Shown here: piece after piece, positions 27,499 to 36,881 of the stretch | Layout: each line of letters begins with the position of its first letter | How positions within the stretch are numbered: position 1 is the first letter of the stretch | Source of the DNA: Rhodobacteraceae bacterium LMO-JJ12 | GTDB lineage: Bacteria > Pseudomonadota > Alphaproteobacteria > Rhodobacterales > Rhodobacteraceae | Direction of reading: 5' to 3' | DNA: 64,000 nt | NCBI GenBank assembly: GCA_021555075.1 | Contig: JAKGBX010000001.1 | Span: 620,001 to 684,000 of the forward strand | Program-made: the position numbers and the translations under genes | Notes under the pieces: generated by a model | Databases searched by the model: none | What the model was told of the DNA's origin: nothing | The model's input: only the letters and a program-made list of their open reading frames with translations

Positions 27499-27640
27499 GC
27501 GAGTCAAGCCGGGGGCGTTCCGAGAAACTCCTTGCGGGCGCGGGTGCTATGGGTTTTTATTGAGCCAAGAATTAATAACCGGGGCGCGCAAGAATGCGGC
27601 TCGCCGGGAGACAAAAAAACAGAACAATAGGGAGAACGAC

Positions 27641-29224
27641 ATGTCCGATCAACTCGACTATCTCAAGGTGCGTGCTGCTATGGGGCGGATTTCGCGACGC
27701 GAATTCCTTGGCCGGGCGGCGGTGCTGGGTGTGGGGGCTGCGATGGCCAACACGATTCTGGCCCAAGCCGTGCGGGCTGCAGGGCCGCAAAAAGGCGGCA
27801 CGATCTCGGCTGGCGTAGAAGGGGGCAGTTCATCGGACAGCCTTGATCCGGCGCTGTCGACCAACAATGCGACGACGATGGTGCTGCGGCTCTGGGGTGA
27901 GCCTCTGGTTGAGCTTAGCGCGAACGGCGGACTGGAAGGGCGTATCGCCGAGAGCTGGTCTGGTTCGGCTGATGCCAGCGTTTGGACCTTCAAGATTCGC
28001 AAGGATGTGACCTTCTCGAACGGTAAGACGGTCACCGCCGAAGATGTTATGGCGACGATGGAGCGCCATTCGGGCGAAGATACCAAATCGGGTGCATTGG
28101 GGATCATGCGCGGCATCAAGGCGATGCGGGCCGAGGGCGATGATTTTATCGTTGAGCTGTCTGAACCGAATGCTGACTTGCCTTATCTCATGACCGACTA
28201 TCATCTGATGATTCAGCCCAATGGCGGAAAGGACGACCCGTCGGCGATGATCGGGACCGGGCCATATAAAGTCACCAGCATGGATATGGGCGTGCGCTTT
28301 GTCGGCGAGAAATACGCCGATCATTGGGATGGCAGCCATGGCCATGCCGACATGATCGAATTGCTGCTGATCAACGATGACACTGCGCGCGTCGCGGCGT
28401 TGCAGTCGGGTCAGGTGCATATGATCAGCCGGGTGCCGCCGCGCACCGCGGGTCTGATTTCGCGCTCGCCCAATATCGACGTGCATTCCAAGAGCGGGCC
28501 GGGGCATTACGTGTTCATCGCCCATTGCAACACCGCACCGTTTGACAACAACGACGTGCGCATGGCGTTGAAATACGGGATCAACCGGCAGGAGATGGTC
28601 GACAAAATTCTGTTCGGCTATGGTTCGGTTGGCAATGACACACCGATCAACGCGTCTTATCCGCTGTTCACCGAAGCGGAGCAGCGCACGTATGATCCAG
28701 ACAAAGCTGCGCATCACATGAAAAAATCGGGTTATGACGGTCCGATTTTGCTACGCACTTCGGACAATTCGTTTCCCGGTGCGCCGGATGCGTCGGCGTT
28801 GTTCCAGCAATCGTGCAAGGCGGCGGGGATCAACCTGGAAATCAAGCGTGAGCCCAATGATGGGTATTGGTCGGAAGTCTGGAACAAACAGCCGTTCTGC
28901 ACCAGCTATTGGAGCGGACGCCCGGTGCAGGACCAGATGTTTTCGACTGCATATCTGAGCACGGCGGACTGGAACGACACGCGATTCAGCAATGAGAAGT
29001 TCGACCAGCTATTGATTGCGGCGCGTGCCGAGTTGGACGAGACAAAGCGCAAGCAGATGTATGCCGACATGAGTACTATCGTGCGTGATGAAGGCGGGTT
29101 GATCTGTCCGATGTTCAACGACTTTGTTGATGGCGTTGCCACCAATATTGGCGGATGGGAGGAGACCGCGGGCTTCGGCGTGATGAACCTTTATGGTCCG
29201 GTCAAGACTTGGATCACCGCATAA
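27641..29224 (+). CDS. Oligopeptide ABC transporter substrate-binding protein (family 5)
   Basis: Periplasmic binding protein of 527 residues from ATG 27641 (GGGAG six bases upstream). It has a Tat signal with SRREFLGRA (Arg19-Arg20) followed by a hydrophobic stretch and cleavage near VRAAG. SBP_bac_5 features include LRLWGEPLVELSANGGLEGR, AESWSGSADASVWTFKIRKD and VTAEDVMATMERH. The genes for two permeases and a double ATPase follow in order, so this is a complete dipeptide/oligopeptide importer. The exact ligand is unknown. The Tat signal means the protein is exported folded. Confidence 0.93.
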   Translation: MSDQLDYLKVRAAMGRISRREFLGRAAVLGVGAAMANTILAQAVRAAGPQKGGTISAGVEGGSSSDSLDPALSTNNATTMVLRLWGEPLVELSANGGLEGRIAESWSGSADASVWTFKIRKDVTFSNGKTVTAEDVMATMERHSGEDTKSGALGIMRGIKAMRAEGDDFIVELSEPNADLPYLMTDYHLMIQPNGGKDDPSAMIGTGPYKVTSMDMGVRFVGEKYADHWDGSHGHADMIELLLINDDTARVAALQSGQVHMISRVPPRTAGLISRSPNIDVHSKSGPGHYVFIAHCNTAPFDNNDVRMALKYGINRQEMVDKILFGYGSVGNDTPINASYPLFTEAEQRTYDPDKAAHHMKKSGYDGPILLRTSDNSFPGAPDASALFQQSCKAAGINLEIKREPNDGYWSEVWNKQPFCTSYWSGRPVQDQMFSTAYLSTADWNDTRFSNEKFDQLLIAARAELDETKRKQMYADMSTIVRDEGGLICPMFNDFVDGVATNIGGWEETAGFGVMNLYGPVKTWITA

Positions 29225-29225
29225 G

Positions 29226-30182
29226 ATGGGCGTTGCCCTGAAATTGGTGGCCCAGCGTCTTGCGCTGGGCCTTTTGCTCATGCTTCTCGTCTCAATCCTT
29301 ATTTTTGCAGGGACGATTATTCTGCCCGGCGACGTGGCGCAGAGTATTTTGGGGCAATCGGCCACGCCCGAGGCGTTGGCCAATCTGCGCGAGGAACTGG
29401 GGCTGAACGAGCCTGCGGTGAGCCGGTATTTCAGTTGGCTGGGCGGTGTGTTGCAAGGCGATCTTGGAACGGCGCTGACCAGTGGGCAGGATATCGCGTC
29501 AAGCATCGGTTCGCGCCTTTCCAATACGCTTTTCCTTGCGATGTGGGCGGCGGTGATTTCGGTGCCGCTGGCGATTTTTCTCGGGCTTTTGGCGGTGCGG
29601 TATCGTGACCGGTGGCCTGACAAGCTTATTTCCGGGGTGACGTTGGCGTCGATCTCTATTCCCGAGTTCCTGATCGGCTATCTGTTGATGTATTATATCG
29701 GCGTCAAGCTGCGCTGGGCGCCGACGGTGTCGATGATTTATGACAGCATGAGCCTTGGTCAAAAGCTTCAGGCGATTGCGCTGCCGGTGGCGGTTCTGAC
29801 GCTGGTGGTGTTGGCGCATATGATGCGGATGACACGCGCCGCGATCCTGAATGTGATGCAATCGGCCTATATTGAGACGGCGGAGCTTAAAGGGCTGACG
29901 ATGTTCAAGGTCATCTGGCGCCATGCGTTTCCCAATTCGATCTCGCCGATTGTGAACGTTGTGATGCTGAACCTTGCCTATCTGGTGGTCGGGGTCGTGG
30001 TGGTCGAGGTGGTGTTTACCTATCCGGGGATGGGTCAATATCTGGTCGATCATGTGAGCAAGCGCGATTTGCCGGTGGTGCAGGCCTGTGGGCTGATCTT
30101 TGCCGCCGTGTATATCGGGCTGAATATGGTGGCTGATATCGTGGCCATTCTGGCGAACCCACGTTTGAGGCATCCGAAATGA
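29226..30182 (+). CDS. ABC transporter permease, DppB type
   Basis: A 318-residue inner-membrane protein with about six helices. The N-terminal segment PGDVAQSILGQSATPEALANL and the cytoplasmic EAA loop AELKGLTMFKVIWRHAFPNS (about residues 220-239) identify a DppB-family permease. ATG 29226 is one base after the binding-protein stop (TAAG-ATG). Its stop overlaps the next permease start. Confidence 0.93.
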   Translation: MGVALKLVAQRLALGLLLMLLVSILIFAGTIILPGDVAQSILGQSATPEALANLREELGLNEPAVSRYFSWLGGVLQGDLGTALTSGQDIASSIGSRLSNTLFLAMWAAVISVPLAIFLGLLAVRYRDRWPDKLISGVTLASISIPEFLIGYLLMYYIGVKLRWAPTVSMIYDSMSLGQKLQAIALPVAVLTLVVLAHMMRMTRAAILNVMQSAYIETAELKGLTMFKVIWRHAFPNSISPIVNVVMLNLAYLVVGVVVVEVVFTYPGMGQYLVDHVSKRDLPVVQACGLIFAAVYIGLNMVADIVAILANPRLRHPK

Positions 30183-30997
30183 TGAAGAACATTCCCCTTG
30201 CCGCGATGATCGGGCTGTTTTTCACGGCTCTCTATTTTCTGATCGCCATTTTCGCCGATTTGATCGCGCCTTATGGCATGGCCGAAGTGGTTGGCGATGT
30301 CTGGGAAGCGCCAAGCGCCGAGCATTGGCTGGGCACGGATAACATCGGCCGCGATCTGCTGACGCGGATGATTTATGGCGGGCAGACGACGATCTTCATC
30401 GCCACGGTGGCGACGATCATATCCTTTACCACGGGGTCGGTTCTGGGCCTGTTGGCGGCGGTGATCGGGGGGTGGGTCGATCAGTTGATTTCGCGGTTTG
30501 TCGATCTGATGATGTCGATCCCGACGCTGATTCTGGCACTGGTGATTCTGTCGGTGACGCCGGTCACGATCACGGTTCTTGTGCTGGTGATGGGGTTGCT
30601 TGATTCTACACGGGTTTACCGGCTGGCGCGGGCTGTGGCGGTGGATATCAACGTGATGGATTATGTCGAGGCTGCCAAGCTGCGCGGGGAAGGGCGGGTC
30701 TGGATCGTCTTTCGTGAAATCCTGCCGAATGCGCTGTCTCCGCTGGTGGCGGAAATGGGGCTGCGTTTCATCTTTGCGGTGCTGTTCATTTCGACGTTGT
30801 CGTTTCTTGGGCTGGGTGTGCAACCGCCAATGGCCGATTGGGGCGGGATCGTGAAAGAGAACAAGGACGGCATCATTTACGGTTATGGATCGGCGCTTTG
30901 GCCCGCTGTGGCGATTGCGACGCTGGCGATCAGCGTGAATCTGGTCGCGGATTGGGTGTTGAACCGGACCACCAGTTTGAAAGGGGGCCGGGGATGA
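30179..30997 (+). CDS. ABC transporter permease, DppC type
   Basis: A 272-residue permease with about six helices, including the typical DppC opening (HWLGTDNIGRDLLTRMIYGG) and EAA loop EAAKLRGEGRVWIVFREILP. The start overlaps the stop of the preceding permease by four bases (ATGA), and its own stop overlaps the ATPase start (ATGA), so the operon is fully coupled. Confidence 0.93.
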   Translation: MMKNIPLAAMIGLFFTALYFLIAIFADLIAPYGMAEVVGDVWEAPSAEHWLGTDNIGRDLLTRMIYGGQTTIFIATVATIISFTTGSVLGLLAAVIGGWVDQLISRFVDLMMSIPTLILALVILSVTPVTITVLVLVMGLLDSTRVYRLARAVAVDINVMDYVEAAKLRGEGRVWIVFREILPNALSPLVAEMGLRFIFAVLFISTLSFLGLGVQPPMADWGGIVKENKDGIIYGYGSALWPAVAIATLAISVNLVADWVLNRTTSLKGGRG

Positions 30998-32631
30998 GCG
31001 AACCTTTAGTCAAAGTGCGTGGCCTCAAGATCGGGGCGACGGTTTATCCGCCCGGAGAGAAGCCGCATCCGATCGAGATTGTGCATGGTGTGGATTTCGA
31101 CCTGGAAGCGGGCAAGGTTCTGGGCCTGATCGGTGAGAGCGGCGCGGGAAAGTCGACGATTGGCTTGGCTACGATGGCCTATGGGCGCGGCGGTGTTGAG
31201 ATCACCGGCGGCGAGGTTTGGGTCAATGGGCGCGATATCCTGAAATCAGGTTTGCGCGATGTGCGTCGGCTGCGCGGTGGTGAGGTGACCTATGTCAGCC
31301 AGTCGGCTGCGGCCAGTTTCAACCCGGCCAAGAAGATCATGGAACAGGTGATCGAGGCGACGCTGGAACACGGCAAGTTCAGCCGCAAGGAGGCCGAGGC
31401 GCGGGCGGTGGAGCTGTTTGACAAGCTGGGCTTGCCGAACCCCGAGACCATCGGAAACCGCTATCCGCATCAGGTGTCGGGTGGGCAGTTGCAACGCTGT
31501 ATGACCGCGCTGGCGTTGTGCCCTGAACCTGATCTGGTGGTGTTTGACGAGCCGACGACGGCGCTGGATGTGACGACGCAAATTGATGTGTTGAAGGCGA
31601 TCAAGGCAGCCATTCGCGACACCGGAGTGGCGGCGCTCTATATCACCCACGATCTGGCGGTGGTGGCGCAGGTCAGCGACGACATCATGGTGCTGAAGAT
31701 GGGCGACATGGTGGAATACGGGCCGGTTGATCAGATCATCAACCACCCGCAGGAGGAATACACCCAGGCGCTGGTTTCGGTGCGTTCGATCCGGCATGAA
31801 GAAAAGCTTCCGACAGCCGAGCCGGTGTTGAAGGTTGAAAATATCACGGCGCGGTATCGCGGCACCAAGTTTGACGTGCTGCATGATGTGAATGTCGAGC
31901 TGCATCCGGGGCAGACGCTGGCCGTGGTGGGCGAAAGCGGATCGGGTAAATCGACGCTGGCACGGGTGATCACCGGGTTGTTGCCGCCAAGCGACGGGCG
32001 GATCGAATTTGCCGGGCGCGAGCTTTCCGGGGATCTGGAAAACCGCAGCCGCGAAGATCTGCGCGAAATGCAGATGATCTATCAGATGGCCGATACGGCG
32101 ATGAACCCGCGCCAGACGGTGGGAACCATCATCGGGCGACCATTGGAGTTTTATTTCGGCCTGAAGGGGCGCGAAAAGCGCAAGCGGATTGCGGAACTTC
32201 TGGAAGATATTGAGATGGGGGACGGGTTTATTGACCGTTACCCGGCCGAGCTTTCTGGTGGGCAAAAACAGCGGGTTTGCATAGCGCGTTCGCTTGCGGC
32301 CAAACCCAAGCTCATCATTTGTGACGAGGTGACGAGCGCGCTTGATCCGCTGGTGGCGGATGGCATTCTGAAGCTGCTGCTCAATCTGCAAAAGCGCGAG
32401 GATGTGGCATATCTGTTCATCACCCATGATCTAGCGACGGTGAAGGCCATCGCCGACAGTATCGCGGTGATGTATCAGGGCAAGGTGGTGCGCTATGGCA
32501 CGAAATCCGAAGTACTGTCCCCGCCGTTTGACGATTATACCGATCTGCTGTTGTCTTCGGTGCCTGAATTGAAACTTGGGTGGCTGGAAGAGGTGATTGC
32601 GCATCGCAAGATGGAAAGCGCAGGAAACTGA
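30994..32631 (+). CDS. Fused two-domain peptide ABC transporter ATPase (DppD-DppF)
   Basis: A 545-residue protein carrying two nucleotide-binding domains. The first (about 1-265) has Walker A GESGAGKST, signature VSGGQLQR and Walker B LVVFDEPTTALD. The second (about 275-545) has Walker A GESGSGKST, signature LSGGQKQR and Walker B LIICDEVTSALD. In E. coli these are separate DppD and DppF. ATG 30994 overlaps the permease stop (ATGA); an upstream frame beginning at 30838 is antisense-like noise. It completes the peptide importer. Confidence 0.93.
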   Translation: MSEPLVKVRGLKIGATVYPPGEKPHPIEIVHGVDFDLEAGKVLGLIGESGAGKSTIGLATMAYGRGGVEITGGEVWVNGRDILKSGLRDVRRLRGGEVTYVSQSAAASFNPAKKIMEQVIEATLEHGKFSRKEAEARAVELFDKLGLPNPETIGNRYPHQVSGGQLQRCMTALALCPEPDLVVFDEPTTALDVTTQIDVLKAIKAAIRDTGVAALYITHDLAVVAQVSDDIMVLKMGDMVEYGPVDQIINHPQEEYTQALVSVRSIRHEEKLPTAEPVLKVENITARYRGTKFDVLHDVNVELHPGQTLAVVGESGSGKSTLARVITGLLPPSDGRIEFAGRELSGDLENRSREDLREMQMIYQMADTAMNPRQTVGTIIGRPLEFYFGLKGREKRKRIAELLEDIEMGDGFIDRYPAELSGGQKQRVCIARSLAAKPKLIICDEVTSALDPLVADGILKLLLNLQKREDVAYLFITHDLATVKAIADSIAVMYQGKVVRYGTKSEVLSPPFDDYTDLLLSSVPELKLGWLEEVIAHRKMESAGN

Positions 32632-32962
32632 TTTCGGGTGCAGCGGGGCGGCTTTCGTAGGGGAGATCGCGGTGCCGATGCTGCTTGCGTACGTGATTCC
32701 ACTATCGTGTGATATGGCGTTTCGAAATCGCCGGGTGGCGGTATTTGAAATGTCATTTGGAGGATCGATTTTGAGCCTTTTGAGCATCAGAAGCCGCCGG
32801 AACGTGCGAAACCCGCCGATTATGCTGCAAGTGCACAATAATTAAATACTTGTTAAATAACGACTAAATGTTGACGCTGCGGAAACACCCCATTTTTCGC
32901 CAGTTCACTTTGCAGGTGCAGCATGATAGTGTTTCTCCGATTAGCGAAGAAAAGGTCTGACC
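32632..32962. other. Intergenic region upstream of the acetyltransferase (331 bp)
   Basis: No convincing coding frame (the best, 32597-32845, lacks protein-like character and overlaps the ATPase end). The right third is AT-rich for this genome (AATAATTAAATACTTGTTAA) and includes TTGACG at about 32872, so promoters for the acetyltransferase gene probably lie here, but I cannot place a -10 box with confidence. Confidence 0.5.
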
Positions 32963-35647
32963 ATGTTCAAGAGCCCTCTGGACACATTATTCAACCCAAC
33001 TGGTGTTGCGATTTATGGCGCCAGTGAAAGCGCCACGAGCGTTGGCTCGAAAGTGCATTCCAACCTGTTGGCGGGCGCATTCGCCGGGCCGATTGTGCCG
33101 ATCAACCCGAAGTATGAATCGGTGCGCGGGCAAAAGTGCTATGGCAAGATTGCTGATGTGGCCGAGAAGATTGATCTCGCGGTGATCGCGACCCCTGCCA
33201 AGACGATTCCGGGAATTATTCGCGAGTTGGGTGCGGCGGGCGTGGGCGCGGCCATCGTGCTTTCCGCCGGTTTTCGGGAGGCGGGCGAAGATGGGCAGCG
33301 GCTTGAAGCCGAACTGGCCGAGGTGGCGCGCAAGGCGGGGGTAAGGTTTCTTGGGCCGAACTGTGTCGGGTTGGTGCGGCCTTGGCTGGGTATGAACGCG
33401 ACGTTCCTCAATTCTGATGCGCCGCAAGGGCGGTTGGCTGTGGTGTCGCAATCGGGTGCGCTGTGTTCGGCGATTGTTGATTGGGCGGGACCGCATCATG
33501 CGGGGTTTTCGGCCATCGTGTCGTTGGGCAATTCGAAAAATGTGGATTTCGGCGATGTGCTGCAATTCCTGTCAACCGACCCCAAGACCGACGCCATTTT
33601 GCTTTATGTTGAAGGCATCAACCATGCGCCGGGGTTTATCAGCGGGCTGCGCATCGCGGCGCGCTCAAAACCGGTGATCGTTCTGAAATCGGGGCGGCAT
33701 GTGGCCAGCTCAAAAGCGGCGAACACCCATACCGGGGCTCTGATCGGGTCGGATGCGGTGTTTGAGGCGGCGCTGAAACGGTCGGGCGCTGTGCGTGCGA
33801 ATACTTTTGGTCAGCTGTTCGCGGCGGCCGAGATCCTGAGTGCGCACAAGCGGATGGGCGGGAACCGGTTGGGAATCGTGACCAATGGTGGGGGTGCGGG
33901 GGTTCTGGCCGCTGACCGGGCAGGCGATCTGGATGTGGATGTGGCAGAACTGTCAGAGTCGACGGTTGAAACGCTCGACAGTATCCTGCCGCCGTATTGG
34001 AGCAAGAGCAATCCGGTGGATATTCTGGGCGATGCGAGCGCGGACAAATACGCCGCTGCTATCAAAGCCTGTCTGGACGACAAGAACCTTGATGGCGTGT
34101 TGGCGATGCTGACACCGCAAGCGATGACAGATGCGACCGCAGCGGCGCTGGCGGTGGTGGATGCGGTGCCGAAGCGCACCAAGAAGCCGGTTCTGGCCTG
34201 TTGGATGGGTGAAAGCTCGGTCGCGGAGGCGCGCCAAATTCTGAGCGGGGCGGGTATTCCCGATTTTATCACGCCGGAACGTGCGGTTGAGGCGTTTTCG
34301 TATCTGGCGCAGCATTACAAGCATCAGAAGCTGGCACTGGAAGTGCCGGGGCCGATGAACGGTGTGGATGAGTTGCCCGATGTGACCGGGGCGCGGATGA
34401 TCATCCAAACTGCGCTGAGCGAAGGGCGCGACATGCTCAACGATATCGAGAGCAAGGCGATTTTGCGCACCTTCCAGATCCCGACCAATATGACGATCGA
34501 GGCGACAACTGCCAACGAGGCGCTGGTGGCGGCGGAGACAGTGGGTTTTCCCGTGGCGATGAAGATTTTGAGCCCGGATATCTCGCATAAGTCCGATGTT
34601 GGCGGTGTGAAGCTGGGCCTTTCAAGTGCGACGGAAGTGATGGCGGCGTATCGCCAGATCGTTGAGACCACAGCCGAGCTGCGCCCGGATGCCCGTATTA
34701 CCGGCGTGACGGTCGAGCGGATGGCGCAGGTCGAAGATGCACGCGAATTGGTGGTCGGGGCGAGCCGTGATCCGGTGTTTGGCCCGGTCATCATGTTTGG
34801 CGCGGGCGGCACGATGGTTGAAATTCTGGGCGATCATGCTGTGGCGCTTCCCCCTCTGAGTGAGGTGCTGGCCAACCGATTGATTGACCGCACACGGGTT
34901 GCGCGCCTTCTGGAGGCGTTCCGGGATCGTCGCGCGGTCAAGCGTGAGGCAGTGGTTGATGTCTTGTTGCGGGTGTCGGACATGATCTGTGAATTGCCCG
35001 AAATTACCGAGCTTGATCTCAACCCGCTGTTTGCGGGGCCAGAAGGTGTAATGGCGGTGGATGCGCGGATCGTGATCAAGCGCCCGCCGAGCAAAGACGG
35101 CCCCTATGATCACATGGCGATCCATCCCTATCCACGGCAGTTGGTGCAGACGTCGCATCTGGGGGACGGGCAGATTTTGACGATCCGCCCGATTCGACCC
35201 GAGGATGCCGAAAGCGAACAGAAATTCGTGCGCGATCTGTCACCACAGGCCAAACGCTTTCGCTTCATGGGGACGGTGAATGAGCTGTCGCCCGAGATGC
35301 TGGCGCGGTTTACCCAGATTGATTATCGCACCGAAATGGCGCTTGTCGCCTTCGTGGGTGAGCCGGGGGCGCAGGTGCAGATGGGTGTGGCGCGCTATAT
35401 CATCAATCCGGATCGGCGCAGCTGTGAGTTTGCCATCGTGATCAGCGACAAGTTGCAACAGCAGGGCATTGGCACGCGTTTGATGAAGGCGCTGATGGAT
35501 GCGGCGCGGGATCGAGGGCTGACGGTGATCGAGGGAACGGTGCTGCGCGAGAATGAGCCGATGCTGAAATTAATGGAAGAATTGGGTTTTTCCATTGCAC
35601 AAGCGCCGGAGGAGCGCGACATCATGGAGGTGGAACGCGAGTTGTAG
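32963..35647 (+). CDS. pat: Pat-type protein lysine acetyltransferase (acyl-CoA synthetase-like plus GNAT)
   Basis: An 894-residue protein with the order CoA-binding domain (about 1-130, GVAIYGASESATSVGSKV), succinyl-CoA ligase-like domain (about 150-300, SQSGALCSAIVDWA), ATP-grasp-like domain (about 480-700, ISHKSDVGGVKLGL) and C-terminal GNAT domain (about 735-894, QQQGIGTRLMKALMDAA). This is the layout and length of Salmonella Pat/YfiQ (886 residues), which acetylates and inactivates acetyl-CoA synthetase. It is followed 54 bp downstream by an HDAC-family deacetylase gene, which supports a reversible acetylation role. Confidence 0.9.
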   Translation: MFKSPLDTLFNPTGVAIYGASESATSVGSKVHSNLLAGAFAGPIVPINPKYESVRGQKCYGKIADVAEKIDLAVIATPAKTIPGIIRELGAAGVGAAIVLSAGFREAGEDGQRLEAELAEVARKAGVRFLGPNCVGLVRPWLGMNATFLNSDAPQGRLAVVSQSGALCSAIVDWAGPHHAGFSAIVSLGNSKNVDFGDVLQFLSTDPKTDAILLYVEGINHAPGFISGLRIAARSKPVIVLKSGRHVASSKAANTHTGALIGSDAVFEAALKRSGAVRANTFGQLFAAAEILSAHKRMGGNRLGIVTNGGGAGVLAADRAGDLDVDVAELSESTVETLDSILPPYWSKSNPVDILGDASADKYAAAIKACLDDKNLDGVLAMLTPQAMTDATAAALAVVDAVPKRTKKPVLACWMGESSVAEARQILSGAGIPDFITPERAVEAFSYLAQHYKHQKLALEVPGPMNGVDELPDVTGARMIIQTALSEGRDMLNDIESKAILRTFQIPTNMTIEATTANEALVAAETVGFPVAMKILSPDISHKSDVGGVKLGLSSATEVMAAYRQIVETTAELRPDARITGVTVERMAQVEDARELVVGASRDPVFGPVIMFGAGGTMVEILGDHAVALPPLSEVLANRLIDRTRVARLLEAFRDRRAVKREAVVDVLLRVSDMICELPEITELDLNPLFAGPEGVMAVDARIVIKRPPSKDGPYDHMAIHPYPRQLVQTSHLGDGQILTIRPIRPEDAESEQKFVRDLSPQAKRFRFMGTVNELSPEMLARFTQIDYRTEMALVAFVGEPGAQVQMGVARYIINPDRRSCEFAIVISDKLQQQGIGTRLMKALMDAARDRGLTVIEGTVLRENEPMLKLMEELGFSIAQAPEERDIMEVEREL

Positions 35648-35701
35648 GCGGTACCGGGAAGTTAGCTCCTCCCGACAGCGTCTGTTGAGGAGGAGAAGTG
35701 C

Positions 35702-36619
35702 ATGCTGGCCTATATCACCCACCCTGATTGTATGGAGCATGATGCGGGGTATTTGCACCCCGATCAGCCCGAGCGGCTTTCGGCGATTGATAATCAGTTG
35801 ATCATGTCGGGCCTCGATTTCGTGGTGCGCACCTATGATGCGCCGCTGGTCACGCGCGCCGAGTTGGAGCGAGTGCATGACGCGGCCTATCTTGACCGGG
35901 TGTATGCGTTGGCGCCGTTGGATGGGTCGGTGGCGGTTGACGGCGATACGATGATGTCGCCCGGCACGTTGCGTGCCGCCGAGCGGGCGGCGGGGGCCGG
36001 GGTTCTGGGTGTTGATCTGATCATGAAGGGCGAGGCGCATGCCGGGTTTTGCGCGATCCGCCCGCCGGGGCATCACGCCGAGCACGACAAGGCGATGGGG
36101 TTTTGCCTGTTCGACAATATCGCGGTGGCAGCGGCGCATGCGCTGGAGGCTTATGGGCTGTCGCGTGTCGCCATCGTGGATTTCGATGTGCATCACGGCA
36201 ATGGCACCGAGGATATCTTTCGCAATGAGCCGAGGGTGCTGTTCTGCTCTTCGTTCCAGCATCCGTTTTATCCGTTTACCGGGCATGAGAAAGAGACCGG
36301 CAATCTGGTTGATGTGCCGTTGTCGGCGGGGGCCGGGGGCGAGGAGTTTCGCGCGGCGGTGAGCGAGCATTGGCTGCCCGCTCTGGAGGCGTTCAAGCCG
36401 GAGTTTGTGTTTATCTCAGCCGGGTTTGATGCCCATGTGGCCGATGACATGTCGCATCTGGCATTGAACGATAATGACTATCGCTGGGTGACAGAGAAGC
36501 TGTTGGAGGTGGCGCGCAAGCATTCTGGTGGGCGTGTCTTGTCGATGCTGGAGGGCGGGTATGAGCCGTCTGTATTAGCGCGCAGCGTGGTGGCGCATAT
36601 TAATGTGTTGATCGGGTAA
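35702..36619 (+). CDS. Histone-deacetylase-family protein (AcuC/acetylpolyamine amidohydrolase-like)
   Basis: A 305-residue class II-like zinc deacetylase. Active-site motifs are RPPGHHAEHDKAMGFCLFDN (tandem His), VDFDVHHGNGTEDIF (zinc ligands Asp and His), SAGFDAHVADD (third zinc ligand Asp) and GGYEP near the end. GAGGAGGAGAAG precedes the ATG. Its placement after a Pat-type acetyltransferase recalls the acuABC pairing in Bacillus, where AcuC deacetylates acetyl-CoA synthetase. Substrate here is inferred, not shown. Confidence 0.9.
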   Translation: MLAYITHPDCMEHDAGYLHPDQPERLSAIDNQLIMSGLDFVVRTYDAPLVTRAELERVHDAAYLDRVYALAPLDGSVAVDGDTMMSPGTLRAAERAAGAGVLGVDLIMKGEAHAGFCAIRPPGHHAEHDKAMGFCLFDNIAVAAAHALEAYGLSRVAIVDFDVHHGNGTEDIFRNEPRVLFCSSFQHPFYPFTGHEKETGNLVDVPLSAGAGGEEFRAAVSEHWLPALEAFKPEFVFISAGFDAHVADDMSHLALNDNDYRWVTEKLLEVARKHSGGRVLSMLEGGYEPSVLARSVVAHINVLIG

Positions 36620-36828
36620 ATTGCGCGATTGTGACGATAGAGCCGGTTGGTGGTCCGAAAACGCTCTCTGAGTATTGGGGCAAGGTGTAAGGATTGCAGA
36701 GTGTGTGCATTTCTTGGTCAAACCGCAATACGGTAGCTCGCGTCTGTTTGCGTGGGGCACGGCGAGCAGCTTGATGGCGTTGCTGTATGTTGCGGTAAGC
36801 GGCCAAGCTGGACCAGTGTTTGGTAAAT

Positions 36829-36860
36829 GCAGACCCGAAGGAAATCTCCTTCGGGTCTGC
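36829..36860 (-). terminator. Perfect hairpin after the DUF1236 gene
   Basis: GCAGACCCGAAGGA and TCCTTCGGGTCTGC form a fourteen-pair perfect stem with an AATC loop. On the minus strand it begins 22 bases after the DUF1236 stop and is followed by ATTTACC, so it is probably that gene's terminator. It might also end transcripts coming from the deacetylase gene. No gene is evident in 36620-36828. Confidence 0.75.
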
Positions 36861-36881
36861 AAAGTTCAGTTTGGATAATGG

